Below are positions 1-9,640 of a stretch of 64,000 nt of DNA, in pieces. The stretch lies in assembly GCA_034231615.1 (NCBI GenBank), contig CM067318.1, positions 36,923,382 to 36,987,381 of the forward strand, read 5' to 3'. Source of the DNA: Meghimatium bilineatum. Taxonomy: Eukaryota; Mollusca; Gastropoda; Stylommatophora; Philomycidae. Under the pieces are notes generated by a model. That model made no database searches and was not told where the DNA came from. It was given only the letters and a program-made list of their open reading frames with translations. Position 1 is the stretch's first letter. Every line of letters begins with the position of its first letter. The position numbers and the translations under genes were made by a program.

Positions 1-1815
1 ATGAGTGCATCCAAAAAACATAAGATTAAAGACAAGTGTCGGGTTTTCAGAGACGAATGAATTACCAAATATTGTTTTATGCAAGTTGGCAACAAATCTT
101 TTTGCTTGCTGTGTCACAAATCAGTGGCTGTTTTTAAAGAATATAACTTAAATACACAATACCAGACAAAACATCCCAATTTTGGACACAATCTAACATC
201 TGAAGAAAGGAAACGAAAATGCATGGAGTTGGTAAAAAGTCTGGAGAAACAACAAACTGTGTTTACAAAACAGTCTTCAATTCAAGATGCCGCAACAGAG
301 GCCAGTTTGGTGTTGTCACACAAAATTGTGAAATACAACAAGGCATTTTTTGGTGGTGAATTTATTAAGGAATGTTTACTAGATGCAACAAATATTCTGT
401 GTTCAGAACAAAACAACAAATTTGACAGTATTACATTATCCAGAAGAACTATGGCCAGACGTGTTGAAAAGATAAGTGAAGATTTGACCCTTCAACTTCA
501 AGATGCAAGTAAGCATTTTTTGTGGTACTCTCTTGCATTGGACGAGAATACTGATGTACAGGATACTGTTCAATTATTAGTTTTTATACGTGGAATAAAC
601 AATTCTTTTAAACTCTTTGAAGAGTTACTGAGTGTTGAGTCAATCAAAGACACTACCACTGGCCTCGATATATTCAATGCTGTTAGCAGCTGTATTGAAA
701 GAGCTTGATTAATGTGGAACAAGATGGCCAGTATTACAACTGATGGTGCTCGTGCTTTAACTGGAAAAAATATATGACTGATAAAGTTGATCAATGATAG
801 GATTAAGTCAGAATATCCTGACCACGTAATATTACCACTTCACTGTGTGATTCATCAGGAAAGTTTGTGTAAATCTGTTTTAAAAATTAAGCATATTATT
901 GACCCAGTTGTCAGTGTCATAAACCTCATCAGATCAAGAGGACGCAATCACAGGCAGTTCAGAGCATTACTAGACGATCTAGAAACTGAACATTCTGATG
1001 TCCTGTACCACAGTACAGTTCGATGGTTGAGTCTCGGAAAGGTTTTAAGGAGAGTATGGAGTCTTAAAGAAGAAATAGTAATATTTCCAGAGATGAAGGG
1101 CATAGAATGTGACTTAAATGCTAACATTGTTGATGCAGAGTGGAAGCTTGACATTATATTTTCCATTGAAATAATGGAAAATTAAATTAACTGAATGTTA
1201 AACTTCAGGGCAATGGTTTCTTTGCACATGAAATGTATGTTCATGTAAAATCATTTCAAGCCAAACTCTCACTGTTTTCCAGACAAGCAAGTAAAAACAT
1301 GTTTTGTCACTTCCCTTTGCTGAAAGAAGAAACTATTTCTGATGAAATGAGTAAATAATTCAAAGCTCAGCTAGATGTATTGGTTGAAGAATTTGGAAGA
1401 AGATTATAAGATTTCAAGAACTTGGAGCAGCCCCTCAGTGTTATCAGTTCTCCGCTCAGTGCAGAAGCTGATAAAGCCTCAGAGCACATACAGTTGGAGT
1501 TGCTTGAATTACAAGCCAATCATTACCTGAAGGAAAAATTTAAGTCTGAATGTTTGTTGGATTTCTATGGTTCTTTGCCTGAACAATCATTCCCAAACTT
1601 AAAAAACTTTGCAGCTAAATTTTTGTCAATATTTGGATTTACATATATTTGTGAACAGGCATTTTCTTGTATAAAAATCAACAAATCTAAGAATAGGTCT
1701 TTATTACCTGATTGCAACTAAATGCAGTCATGCAAATTTCTACAAGTAAACTTGTTCCAGATTTCAAAGGAATTATGCAATTTTACAAGCAATTACATAC
1801 ATCTCATTAGAAATT
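1..1815 (+). pseudogene. hAT transposase pseudogene (ZBED5/GTF2IRD2-like)
   Basis: A hAT-superfamily transposase relic that would have cut and pasted its own element. Frame 1 reads from an ATG at base 1 with in-frame stops at 58-60, 706-708, 775-777 and 1183-1185; the C-terminal part continues in frame 3 (1422-1721), so at least one frameshift is present. Visible parts: a Cys-rich N-terminal stretch (FCLLCHKS, about 105-130), a DDE-core region with SLALDENTDVQD (about 530) and TTDGARALTGK (about 740), the CVIHQESLC block (about 845-870), and a hATC dimerisation domain (NLKNFAAKFLSIFGFTYICE, about 1597-1656, then the NKSKNRSLLPD block). The order and motifs match GTF2IRD2/ZBED5-type proteins. 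It cannot make an intact enzyme. The element's left end lies before the window; its right terminal repeat is at 2175-2189. Confidence 0.88.
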
Positions 1816-2189
1816 AATAATATCAATAAAGTTGTAACTGTTGTGACTGTATGTTTATGGTATTTTTTTTAAAATCTTCATTAGAATTATTGATATGAAC
1901 CCATATTGTAACTGTATGCAACATAATATTTTTCAAATATTGTTAAAATATTTGCAAAATTTGTTATCAATATTAGAAAATACACTTTTATAGTGTAAGT
2001 CTGTTAGAAAAGTAATTTATTTCAGAAGTTATCTACATTATGTAAAACTACCTTTCTTTACAATACAAATATTTAATTGATTACTTACCGAGAATTTTAA
2101 ACAAAAATATACCTAATATTATATTTGGCCCTCCAATAGCTTTACAATTTTCAATGTGGCCCTCTGCACAAAAAGTTTGCCCACCCCTG
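1816..2189 (+). mobile_element. 3' non-coding end and right TIR of the hAT element
   Basis: AT-rich 3' flank of the transposase ending in gtttgcccacccctg (2175-2189). Its reverse complement, caggggtgggcaaac, is a typical Charlie/ZBED-type hAT terminal repeat. The next eight bases, ctatatgc, would be the target duplication; the partner copy lies outside the window. Confidence 0.7.
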
Positions 2190-2329
2190 CTATATGCTAA
2201 TAGTATATTCAGTGAAATCAATGATTAAACAGCTGGAAATTTGCAAATTATTAAAGGTAAGTTCTTCATTTGTGATTATAAAGTATTCCACATGATAAAT
2301 ATATAATATTCAACAGATTTCACAACTTA

Positions 2330-2610
2330 CAATTCATAAAAAATATGGTAGGTCTAGATCGAGATAGGTCTAAATTTGACTTTATCACTTTCTCACACGT
2401 CTCATATCACACACACACACACACACACAAACAAAACTTACACCAATATATGCAGAATTAAATTCTTTATTTATATGTGCAAATATTATTTAAATATTTG
2501 TAACAACGAAAAAGTTATCGCGATTTCAAAACAGCCATCAATGATTGCGTAACATTTGCTAAAACCAATGCCGCGGCAGTCAGCGGCAGAGGAGAATATT
2601 ACGTAATTGT
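2330..2610 (+). repeat. Module F, partial copy
   Basis: Matches the outer end of the ~0.9 kb module seen at 6560-7285, 7958-8545 and 37130-38070: cacacata-type run, then gtgcaaatattattt, acaacgaaaaagttatcgcg, tttcaaaacagccatcaat. Contains a (CA)n tract at 2411-2429. The half carrying the ATG/splice-donor motif is absent. Confidence 0.5.
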
Positions 2611-2974
2611 AAACTACCGCGCTAAAGGTTAAGATTGGATTCATGGAGACAGTTCATTGTCTTGTATAGACAGCTGCACATAGAATACTTGATACACACA
2701 TAGTTTGTATAAGAAGAAGAAAAATGTTAATGAATATATGTTAAAATATCAGTAATCTTGAACAAACAAATTGATTAGTCTGCATATAATTCTTTGGCAG
2801 ACCATATACCTGCCCATGTCCAGGGGCATCATGTAAGTGGCAGGGGTCCCTGGAACAGGTCATGCCTCATCTCATGCAATCTCACAAGAGTATCACCACT
2901 TTACAAGGTAATGAAATAATTAGTTGATTGATCATATATAGACATGTTGCCGTATTTATTGTACACTCGCCTGC

Positions 2975-3290
2975 ATGTTGCCCGAAAACGGAGCAAAGAA
3001 TAGCACCACTGTGGCCTGCCATCCATGATGTAGAGGGAAATTAAAGAGGTTTTGGGTGTAAGATATCATACACCCTCTATTATTATGCCTTTCCTTTTGG
3101 GGATGGGGTTGACTATCACATCCTGTAGAGGGTCATCTGATCCAGCCATGCTGATGTCGGATGTGTCCGACGAAAGGAGAAGATGTTGCAGCTAGCTGTA
3201 AACAATGATGCATATATAGACATGTTGCTATATTTAGACTACATCCTGCTAATCTGCCGAATTTTCAGAATGAGCACAGAAGAATAAGTA
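2975..3290 (+). repeat. SINE family A copy
   Basis: Begins near cccgaaaacggagcaaagaatagc and ends gagcacagaagaataag. Contains the family landmarks catgctgatgtcggatgtgt, ctgtaaacaatg and gactacatcctgctaatctg. About 60 bp of extra sequence lies in the middle (about 3060-3115). Confidence 0.75.
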
Positions 3291-3499
3291 ATCTATACTT
3301 CTGCTATCCTCTATATGTAAGATCCTTGCCGTAACTGTACTTGTGAATCCTTATGACCAGACCAAAATTACATAGTTCCTCAGGGGTTGACTATGAGACC
3401 AACAAGCTCACCTTAGTACTCATTTATAGTAGACTCCAGATGAATAAACTAACTTGTTACAGAGTATTGTAAGAAAATATATATGTATTGTGTGTATAC

Positions 3500-3541
<42 letters not shown>

Positions 3542-3659
3542 CAAATCTCATTCCCTTGTGGTTTTCTAAGGCCATATATGGTTACCATTAATTGAAACCT
3601 ATCTCTTGGTAAAGAAATTTACAGAATTGTAGATTCCTCATTTGTTTATTTAATTTCAG
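3291..3659 (+). other. SIAH intron, 3' part; no gene seen
   Basis: Unique AT-rich sequence with a (TA)n tract at 3508-3536. It ends in a pyrimidine-containing splice acceptor, taatttcag, at 3651-3659. Confidence 0.6.
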
Positions 3660-3852
3660 GTGAAGACATTGTCTTTCTAGCAACAGACATCAACCTTCCT
3701 GGGGCAGTGGACTGGGTGATGATGCAATCTTGTTTTGGCCATAATTTTATGCTCGTTTTGGAAAAGCAAGAAAAAATTGATGGGCTTCAAATGTTTTATG
3801 CCATTGTTCAACTCATAGGGACTCGCAAACAAGCAGAGAACTTTATATACAG
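3660..3852 (+). CDS. SIAH1: SIAH coding exon (penultimate)
   Basis: Acceptor ag at 3658-3659, donor gtaaac at 3853. Enters in phase 1: the Gly codon before EDIVF takes its first base from the upstream exon. The frame is open throughout. Confidence 0.92.
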
Positions 3853-6098
3853 GTAAACATTATCATTATATTATGTAATCTGTTCAACTCATAGGGACTT
3901 GCAAACAAGCAGAGAACTTTATATACATGTAAACATTATCGTTGTATTATGTATCTCATTGTTCAACTCATAGGGATTTGCAAACAAGCAGAGAACTTTA
4001 TATACAGGGGAACATTATTGTTGTATTATGTAATATTACTGTTCTTCTACGTTTTTTGTTTGGTTTAATGTTGAGACATAGAAGTCTTTATAGGGATACA
4101 TTCTGTTTGTGGAAGCCCCACAACATTTCAACAGTTTATTTATGTATTTACTCCTGTTGTTTGTTTATTTCAATCTCCTGGAATTATGAACAATAAAGCT
4201 TTTGTAAAATAGAAAGCTTCTTCAGATCTTGATTTCATACCAAGAAGACCAACTCTCAATGGTGTGGAATACTTTGAGAAGACGCCTAATCAGATGGGAT
4301 AATGCTGAAAGTGGATGTGCTGGGCCGGAAGGTGCAAAATAATGTAGCTCACTGTGAAACCAGCAGCACAACGTGATTCACATTCCCTGGTGGAAATCAT
4401 ACAAACTTTTTTTGTTATCAGAGAACCAACACAGAAGAAGAAGAGGGAATAAATTATGTGTGTTTTGTGGCTTTTCTAATGTTCTGCAACTTGCAGAGTT
4501 GGAGTCATGAGCTTCAGCTTCCAAGCCAAACATCCTTTCCTGCCAGAAGTGTCCATAGCACCCCCAACTCCGGTCCGTGCCCATTCGGGGGGTGTGTGGG
4601 GCAGCCATCTATGCAAATCCCACCTTCCGATTATGCAGGGCTAATTTGTTTGCCCCTTTCAGAACTCTCCCAGGACATTGTCATGTCTTGCAGGAGTTCC
4701 CATATGAACAGTCAAGGGTGAAAGAAGAAGATGAGGTTGGAAAATCCTGGATTGATAACATCAAGGAATGGTCTGGGCATGATTTTCCTAAACAATCCTC
4801 CAAATGACTGAGGATATAAATGTTTAGAGAGCTTTTTGTGTTGATATCTCCAGTGTGACACTCCTATGACACTGACATGTTATGTGTCATGTTGTTAATA
4901 TTATTATATGCCACCAGTCCATACCTGGGGTACCATGTGTACATAGGCAGTTAGGACCATGATCAAAAGACTGGAGCTCATTTCATGTTCTCAAGTTTTA
5001 TATGTAATGATGGGTTCCAGAATGGTGCATCACGTATGAAAATATAATTTTACAGTGAAATTCCATGGGACTGTCACAAGAGGAAGACTCTACTATATTA
5101 GCTTCTCACATACTAAGAGTTTACTGTTGCATAATGGTTGGTCTTCTTCTTCATTCCTTCTCAAACTCCTGCAGATTAGCAGGATGTCCAGAGAATGGAA
5201 TGTGTTGTGTCAGGTCCACACCTGTGCTGCGATATTGGCACCTTTCGGACTGACACATCTGACTTCAGCATGGCTTCTGGTCACTGACTCTATATGGAAT
5301 GGGACAATCAACTCCACACCAGCACAGACTTAGCCATCTCTTATGACTTGCATGGAAGGTAAAGAGTATTGCTGTTTTTTGTGTGCTCCCCAATAACACA
5401 CTGACGGATGGTTGGTCTTATAGGCAGTTGTTCAGACCTTTGAGACGTCGAGATGTGGGTTTTTACCCCTTTGAGTAGAAGACTTCTTCTCAAAGTGTTG
5501 TAGACTGCAGAGAGTTGAAGTCTTCTTCAGCATTCATTCTCAAACTCCTCCTGGATCTCTCTTGTAGCAGGACATTGGTTCTACTAAGTTTCCAGCAGGA
5601 TGTAATCCAGAGAATGGAAATATGTTGTTGCCGTTGTTTTTGCACCAGTGTCCTGACAAATCCATCTTTGGCAGTGAAGAAGCCTTCTGATTATCAAGAA
5701 AGCTGAATAAACCCAACATTACACAAGAGGATGATCTGGGGAACTCTGGAGAAACTAACAAATTGAAACAAACAACATACAAAATGTACACATTGAGCAT
5801 TATAAAGGAATACTGTGCACCATATTTATCTTGAGCAGAATGTTAGTTGTACTGTAATTCATTTTGACATTTAAAATTTGTTCCCCATAAAAGTACATTT
5901 CATATTTTTTGCAGATTGGAACTGAATGGCCATCGACGAAGATTAACATGGGAGGCCGCCCCTCGAAGCATTCACGACGGAATTCAATCAGCAATTGCAA
6001 GTAGTGATTGTCTTGTTTTTGACACAAATATTGCACAGCTCTTTGCGGACCATGGGAACCTTGGAATCAATGTCACTATCACCATCTGTGAAAGATAG
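3660..6098 (+). CDS. SIAH1: SIAH E3 ubiquitin ligase, last two coding exons
   Basis: RING-type E3 ubiquitin ligase (Drosophila seven in absentia; SIAH1/2) that directs substrates to the proteasome. Only the C-terminal substrate-binding (TRAF-like) domain lies here: exons 3660-3852 and 5915-6098, about 125 residues. Exon 1 of the pair reads [18 protein letters not shown], then [19 protein letters not shown] and [15 protein letters not shown]. The second reads [18 protein letters not shown] to [10 protein letters not shown]. All are near-identical to animal SIAH. The 2.06 kb intron splits the Arg codon (AG|A) between cag|gtaaac and gcag|att. The RING and SIAH zinc fingers must be encoded upstream of the window. 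The end is ICER-stop, a little longer than the vertebrate ending. Oddity: the 3' part of the first exon with its donor is repeated twice more downstream. The paralogue (1 or 2) cannot be decided; the symbol is by family. Confidence 0.93.
3806..4030 (+). repeat. Triplicated SIAH exon end plus splice donor
   Basis: Three tandem units of about 76-79 bp start at 3806, 3882 and 3961. Each holds gttcaactcataggga, caaacaagcagagaacttta and the exon/intron junction. Unit 1 is the true exon end (cag|gtaaac). Unit 2 reads cat|gtaaac, so GT is kept but the exon-side base is changed. Unit 3 reads cag|gggaac, so the donor is destroyed. Confidence 0.9.
4031..4149. other. SIAH intron, nothing recognised
   Basis: Short AT-rich stretch between the triplicated exon end and the family C copy. 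Open frames here look incidental. Confidence 0.5.
4150..4265 (+). repeat. Family C repeat copy
   Basis: Shows the family C order: tttcaatctcctggaattatg, gcttcttcagatcttgatttc, ataccaagaagaccaactct, ggaatactttgagaagacgc. Same order as the copies at 18000, 28171, 38215 and 39275. Confidence 0.6.
4266..4445 (+). repeat. Degenerate SINE-A 3' part
   Basis: Has aatgctgaaagtggatgtgc, tgggccggaaggtgcaaaat and a gaagaagaag tail at 4434-4443, in the family A order. Heavily diverged. Confidence 0.4.
4446..4714 (+). repeat. Family D repeat
   Basis: Aligns with 39395-39690: gtggcttttct, gcagagttggagtca, gtgtccatag, gttcccatatgaac. Both copies lie just downstream of a family C copy, so C and D may be parts of one longer element. 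Open frames across it are incidental. Confidence 0.5.
4715..4870 (+). mobile_element. LINE C-terminal fragment
   Basis: Encodes [15 protein letters not shown], then, with frame drift, a LLQMTED.NV.RAF-like stretch. This resembles the tail downstream of the reverse transcriptase in RTE/CR1-type LINEs ([16 protein letters not shown] pattern). Short, 5'-truncated and broken. Confidence 0.55.
4871..5141. other. SIAH intron, nothing recognised
   Basis: AT-rich sequence without a clear repeat or reading frame between the LINE scrap and the SINE-A copy. Confidence 0.4.
5142..5392 (-). repeat. SINE family A copy
   Basis: Reverse orientation: tcttcttcattccttctcaa at the left is the (GAA)n-tailed 3' end, followed by gcagattagcaggatgtcca, the cttcagcatggcttctgg block and the catggaaggtaaagagtatt head. 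Confidence 0.85.
5516..5690 (-). repeat. SINE family B copy
   Basis: Reverse-strand B copy with cttcttcagcattcattctc, ctggatctctcttgtagcag, tttccagcaggatgtaatcc and a diverged gccgttgtttttgcaccagt in place of the gcgcaaataaaacggc block. Confidence 0.75.
5915..6098 (+). CDS. SIAH1: SIAH terminal coding exon
   Basis: Acceptor gcag at 5911-5914. Encodes the last 60 residues of the substrate-binding domain; TAG stop at 6096-6098. Confidence 0.92.
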
Positions 6099-6559
6099 GA
6101 AGATCTTCAGTGCTGAAATCTGGTTGCATTTATTACTTTCTTTCAACACTTCTGTAAACATTTGTGAGATTCCATTGTTAGCACAATCACCACAAGCCTC
6201 ATTCTCTTCAAATGTTTTGTGGTACATTTACAGGAAGTTTCCTTCCTCATTGACATCAGCAAATTATTGAAGATATAGTCATATGTTTATTTTTATTTAA
6301 GAGAGTGTGAGAGAAATTGTGAACATGAGGTAGAATGTAGCATGAAAGCTTGTAAGGGTAATAATTCGTTCAGAGGGCAGAATTAGTACTTGCCAATTGA
6401 CACATGCTTTTTGTATTGTACAATATTGAAATATCTTGATACATTAACTTTTTTCTTAATTCTAGACAGCTCTATCAGAATTCCTTGAATTTTCACCAAA
6501 TATTTGTGAACATTTTGGTTAACCTTACGGACTCTATACGTTACTAGGTGCATAGTACA
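6099..6559 (+). other. Probable SIAH 3' UTR and downstream sequence
   Basis: No coding signal. I found no canonical AATAAA in the first few hundred bases, so the transcript end is not placed. Confidence 0.35.
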
Positions 6560-7285
6560 AGAATTGTTATTTGTTATTGCCTGATTCTTGAGTACGGAAC
6601 TTCATGAAGTAAAGCTCATATGGCATAGAATTCCTGCCACATGACGTTAGGAATATGTCATAGCCTAAAGGTAAAATTGCTTTCCACATTACAATTGTAA
6701 GAAGGGAGAAAGCCAGCTGATTTTGTCAACGTATTTCTGGCACGACTTTGTCCATTTTGGATGCCATATTTTACTATCAAATAGAGTACCGATTGGCATG
6801 GTAAGTGATCATGACTACATGTTTTAATTGTTGTTTTGGTGTTTTATTTGTTGCTATATTATAGAATATTTGTTTTTTGATTGAAAAACAATATGTATCA
6901 GGGGAGTACCACGTCTGTGTGCTTGGAATATTATTACGTTGTATGTAGTTCTAGACTTAGTGTTGGACGTACAGACATTGTATGCGATATCTTCATGTTT
7001 TATTAGTTTGTTCAGTCAATATTATATTAGTTTGGATATGAAACAACATATATACAACAGATATAGGTATTTAAGAGGATTTTATCAATGTTGACACAAT
7101 TTGCTAAGTATTAGGGTTGTCACGAAGTTAAAACGGCATTTAAAAATTCACAAATATGAAATTTTCCCCTCAATTTTTAAAATCACAACTTGCTCACAAC
7201 TGTCATATCACACATACAACAACAAAAACATGATTATATTCATTATTCACTCACGTCCTAAATGGTTAAAAAAATTACAAGCTGG
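6560..7285 (+). repeat. Module F copy (ATG/splice-donor repeat)
   Basis: Collinear with the reverse complement of 37130-38070 over about 0.7 kb: ggaacttcatgaagtaaa, agccagctgattttgtcaac, tatgtatcaggggagtacca, tgttttattagtttgttcag, cacacatacaacaacaaaaa. Contains ATG at 6798-6800 followed at once by gtaagtgatc, a near-ideal splice donor. No transposase frame is visible in it. Confidence 0.7.
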
Positions 7286-7287
7286 TG

Positions 7288-7606
7288 TGTTGTTGAAGCC
7301 TGTAGGGGAGAAAAGAATAGTGATACTATTCATGCTACCAACTATACATGCTGTAAGAGGAGACTAAGGAGGTTTTGGTGGGTGTTGTTGGCTGTCCCAT
7401 TCCTTAGTGACCCAGAAGCTATTGCTAAGTCAGATGTGTCAGGCTGAATATCGATAATAAGTGCGTACAATTAAATATTTATAGACAGGCTAAATGGCGC
7501 TGACGTCACAGCCAGACTGTAAACCATGATACAATGCATTCTGTTCTCAGACTACATCCAACTAATCTGCATGAGTTTGATATTGATCACAGAAGAAGAA
7601 AAAATG
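7288..7606 (+). repeat. SINE family A copy
   Basis: Head gaaaagaatagtgatactat, then gtaagaggagactaaggagg, tcagatgtgtcaggctgaat, ctgtaaaccatgatacaatg and the cagaagaagaaaa tail. About 40 bp of extra sequence follows the gtcaggctgaat block. Confidence 0.85.
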
Positions 7607-7957
7607 AGCTAAACTACATTTGCTTTCTTGAAGCAAACAGGATGGGCAAAACATTGAATGTATTAACAGACTATGGTACATTTAGAGTAACCTTTGATTA
7701 GTTAGTTCTTTATGGGCTAAAGATGGCACATAAGGCAGTAGTCATTTCTTTCTTTGTTGACTGCCTCTGTGCAAGTTACTGTAGTTGTTGCATATTGCTT
7801 ATGTCCAATATTGATCATTCTTTGTTGACTGTTCTTTAAAACTTTTGATTGCAAAGACCATATTGAGTAGACAGTATAGCACTGTAAAGCGATAACACAA
7901 TTTCCCTCCTGGGAGCCCACCATCATTTTTGACAGTTAGCATTATTTTTATGAGTGT
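7607..7957. other. Unassigned spacer between inverted F copies
   Basis: No convincing gene or known repeat. It is the middle of an inverted pair of F modules. Confidence 0.4.
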
Positions 7958-8545
7958 TTGGAAAACTCAATAACTTTTTTTGTTTTTATAGATGTTTAAA
8001 TATTTTTTACACGTATTTAAAGAAATGAATATCCATATGATTGTTTTTGTTTGTTGTTGTATGTGTGATATGAAAGATGTGAAGTTGAAAATTGGGGGAA
8101 AAATCATTAAAGATGTAATAATAGAAATAAAAATAATTTCTTGATGCACCTATACGTGAGCAATGTGTGGCAACACTGATAAAATCCTCCTAAATATCTA
8201 TTTCTGTTGTGTATATATATATATATATATGTTGTTTTATATTCAAACAAACATAATATGAACTGAAAAAAACTAAATAAAATATGAACATCAAGCATAC
8301 AATGTCAGTCCGTTCAAGACTCGACCTAGGTTGATATACAATGTAATTTTATTCAATTCTGATCTGTGACACCCCTGATAAATATTGTATTTGTTATTTT
8401 ATAATTAAATGAATGATCTACAATTTTTATTTTTATATGTTTTATATTTAAACATATAAAATACTAGGAAAATAAGAAAACAAAACACAGATATGTCACT
8501 TACCATGCCATGTCAATCCAGTTCGTTTAACATTAGAGATAGAGA
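7958..8545 (-). repeat. Module F copy, inverted
   Basis: Same family as 6560-7285 but reversed: caataacttttttt end, gagcaatgtgtggcaacact, a (TA)n tract at 8214-8230, and at 8501-8506 tacc-cat, which on the minus strand is ATG followed by gtaagtg. More decayed than the 37 kb copy. Confidence 0.65.
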
Positions 8546-8719
8546 TATTTTGATTGGACACCATCCCAATTACAAGGGATGGTCAAAAAGTAATGCCTCC
8601 TAATTTATAGTTTAATTAAATAGGCATGAAAATAGGTAAAACTCACATTAAAATGTAGTCAGAAGTCTGTGCATCAAAAATTTATTTCTGATAACTTATT
8701 TCTTATGGCTTAAATGTTA
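8546..8719. other. Possible mariner-type terminus, otherwise unassigned
   Basis: The stretch agggatggtcaaaaagtaat (about 8575-8594) has the look of a Tc1/mariner terminal repeat. No partner repeat was found, so this is a weak call. Confidence 0.2.
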
Positions 8720-8727
8720 ATCTAGAA

Positions 8728-8993
8728 CAGTGGTTCTCTTTGTTATTTTTTTTTCCAGTGACCCTCTTTGTAACAGTTATCCTTCCTATAATTAATATAT
8801 CACTAAAAGTAAAAGTAACAATTATCCTTCCTATAATTAATATATCACTAAAAGTAAAAGTAACAATTATCCTTCCTATAATTAATATATCACTAAACAT
8901 CATTGAAGTAGTCACCTACGGCCCACCACTTACAATTTGTTTTTATACATGGGGGTCCTCTGGGGGTCATATAACCCACAATAGGAGTTATTG
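8728..8993. mobile_element. Non-autonomous hAT element (MITE), decayed
   Basis: 266 bp flanked by 8-bp near-duplicates atctagaa (8720-8727) and atctagag (8994-9001). Left end cagtggttctc is hAT-like; the right end, read inward as caataactcct, differs from it only by transitions in the first ten bases. An internal 45-bp unit (attatccttcctataatta...) is repeated about 2.7 times at 8773-8900; because 45 is divisible by three it leaves repetitive open frames on both strands that are not genes. Confidence 0.65.
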
Positions 8994-9001
8994 ATCTAGA
9001 G

Positions 9002-9479
9002 CACATGCAGAATTAAGAAATATATATTGTGCTAGACTACTAGACACACCTTATATTTGAGAATAGAAATCAATCTATTTATAAGCTGAGGATGTGACCA
9101 AAGTCTGAAATCCCTGAATAGACCGATGTATAAAAAATTATTCCGGTAATAATACTGTGGAATCCTATTATTATAAGAATGATTGGAAAAGTGAAATATT
9201 GCTAAAAGGAAAATATCACAAACTTTAGCAACGGTAATATGCTTCCACTTTCCCCACCCTACCTATACTTACATAACATACAACATTCAGGTTAATACCT
9301 TTTCCCAGAGGTGTTGCCAGCTTCACAAAACCTGAGACCAGCAGGAATACATATGTAAAAATTTTCAGTATCTGGTTGTTTCACTATCACAAAAGTTATA
9401 TTTCTTGACCACCAGGTACCAGAGTGTTCTGAGATATTGCATTCATTCATTCAGTGTTTCTCAGCAACACAGATAAGCA
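9002..9479. other. Unassigned; possibly 5' part of the pogo element
   Basis: No clear coding signal. It may include decayed N-terminal sequence of the pogo-like transposase, whose DDE domain becomes visible from about 9520. Confidence 0.3.
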
Positions 9480-9519
9480 TCAGCCATTATGGTAAATTCA
9501 AAACTTAGTCAATGAATGC

Positions 9520-9640
9520 ATCAGGTGACTTTTAGCTTGGCTTTTAGATTTGACTTCAAATCAAATGGTGGAACGGAAAGGAGTGAAGGCAATTTTTGTA
9601 ATTGGATTGGACACAAGAAAGCATGTTTCACTGTTGTTTA
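9520..9640 (+). pseudogene. Pogo/Tigger-like transposase, 5' DDE fragment
   Basis: Across frame shifts this reads FRFDFKSNGG, TERSEG / VERKGVKAIF and ACFTVV, matching the pogo/Tigger DDE_1 pattern (FD.PSN.TVE.KG, then a K.FTVVL motif). It stops at the LINE insertion, and the rest of the domain resumes at 12167. It is inactive. Confidence 0.55.

Noticed and set aside
2400-2430. (CA)n tract as a special regulatory element
   Set aside because: Ordinary microsatellite inside a repeat copy.
4378-4807. Overlapping 76-87-codon open frames
   Set aside because: They lie in family D repeat and LINE tail; only the short LINE motif has homology.
8575-8600. Mariner-like terminal repeat (ggtcaaaaagtaatgcctcc)
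   Set aside because: No inverted partner or TA duplication found nearby; kept only as a low-confidence note.
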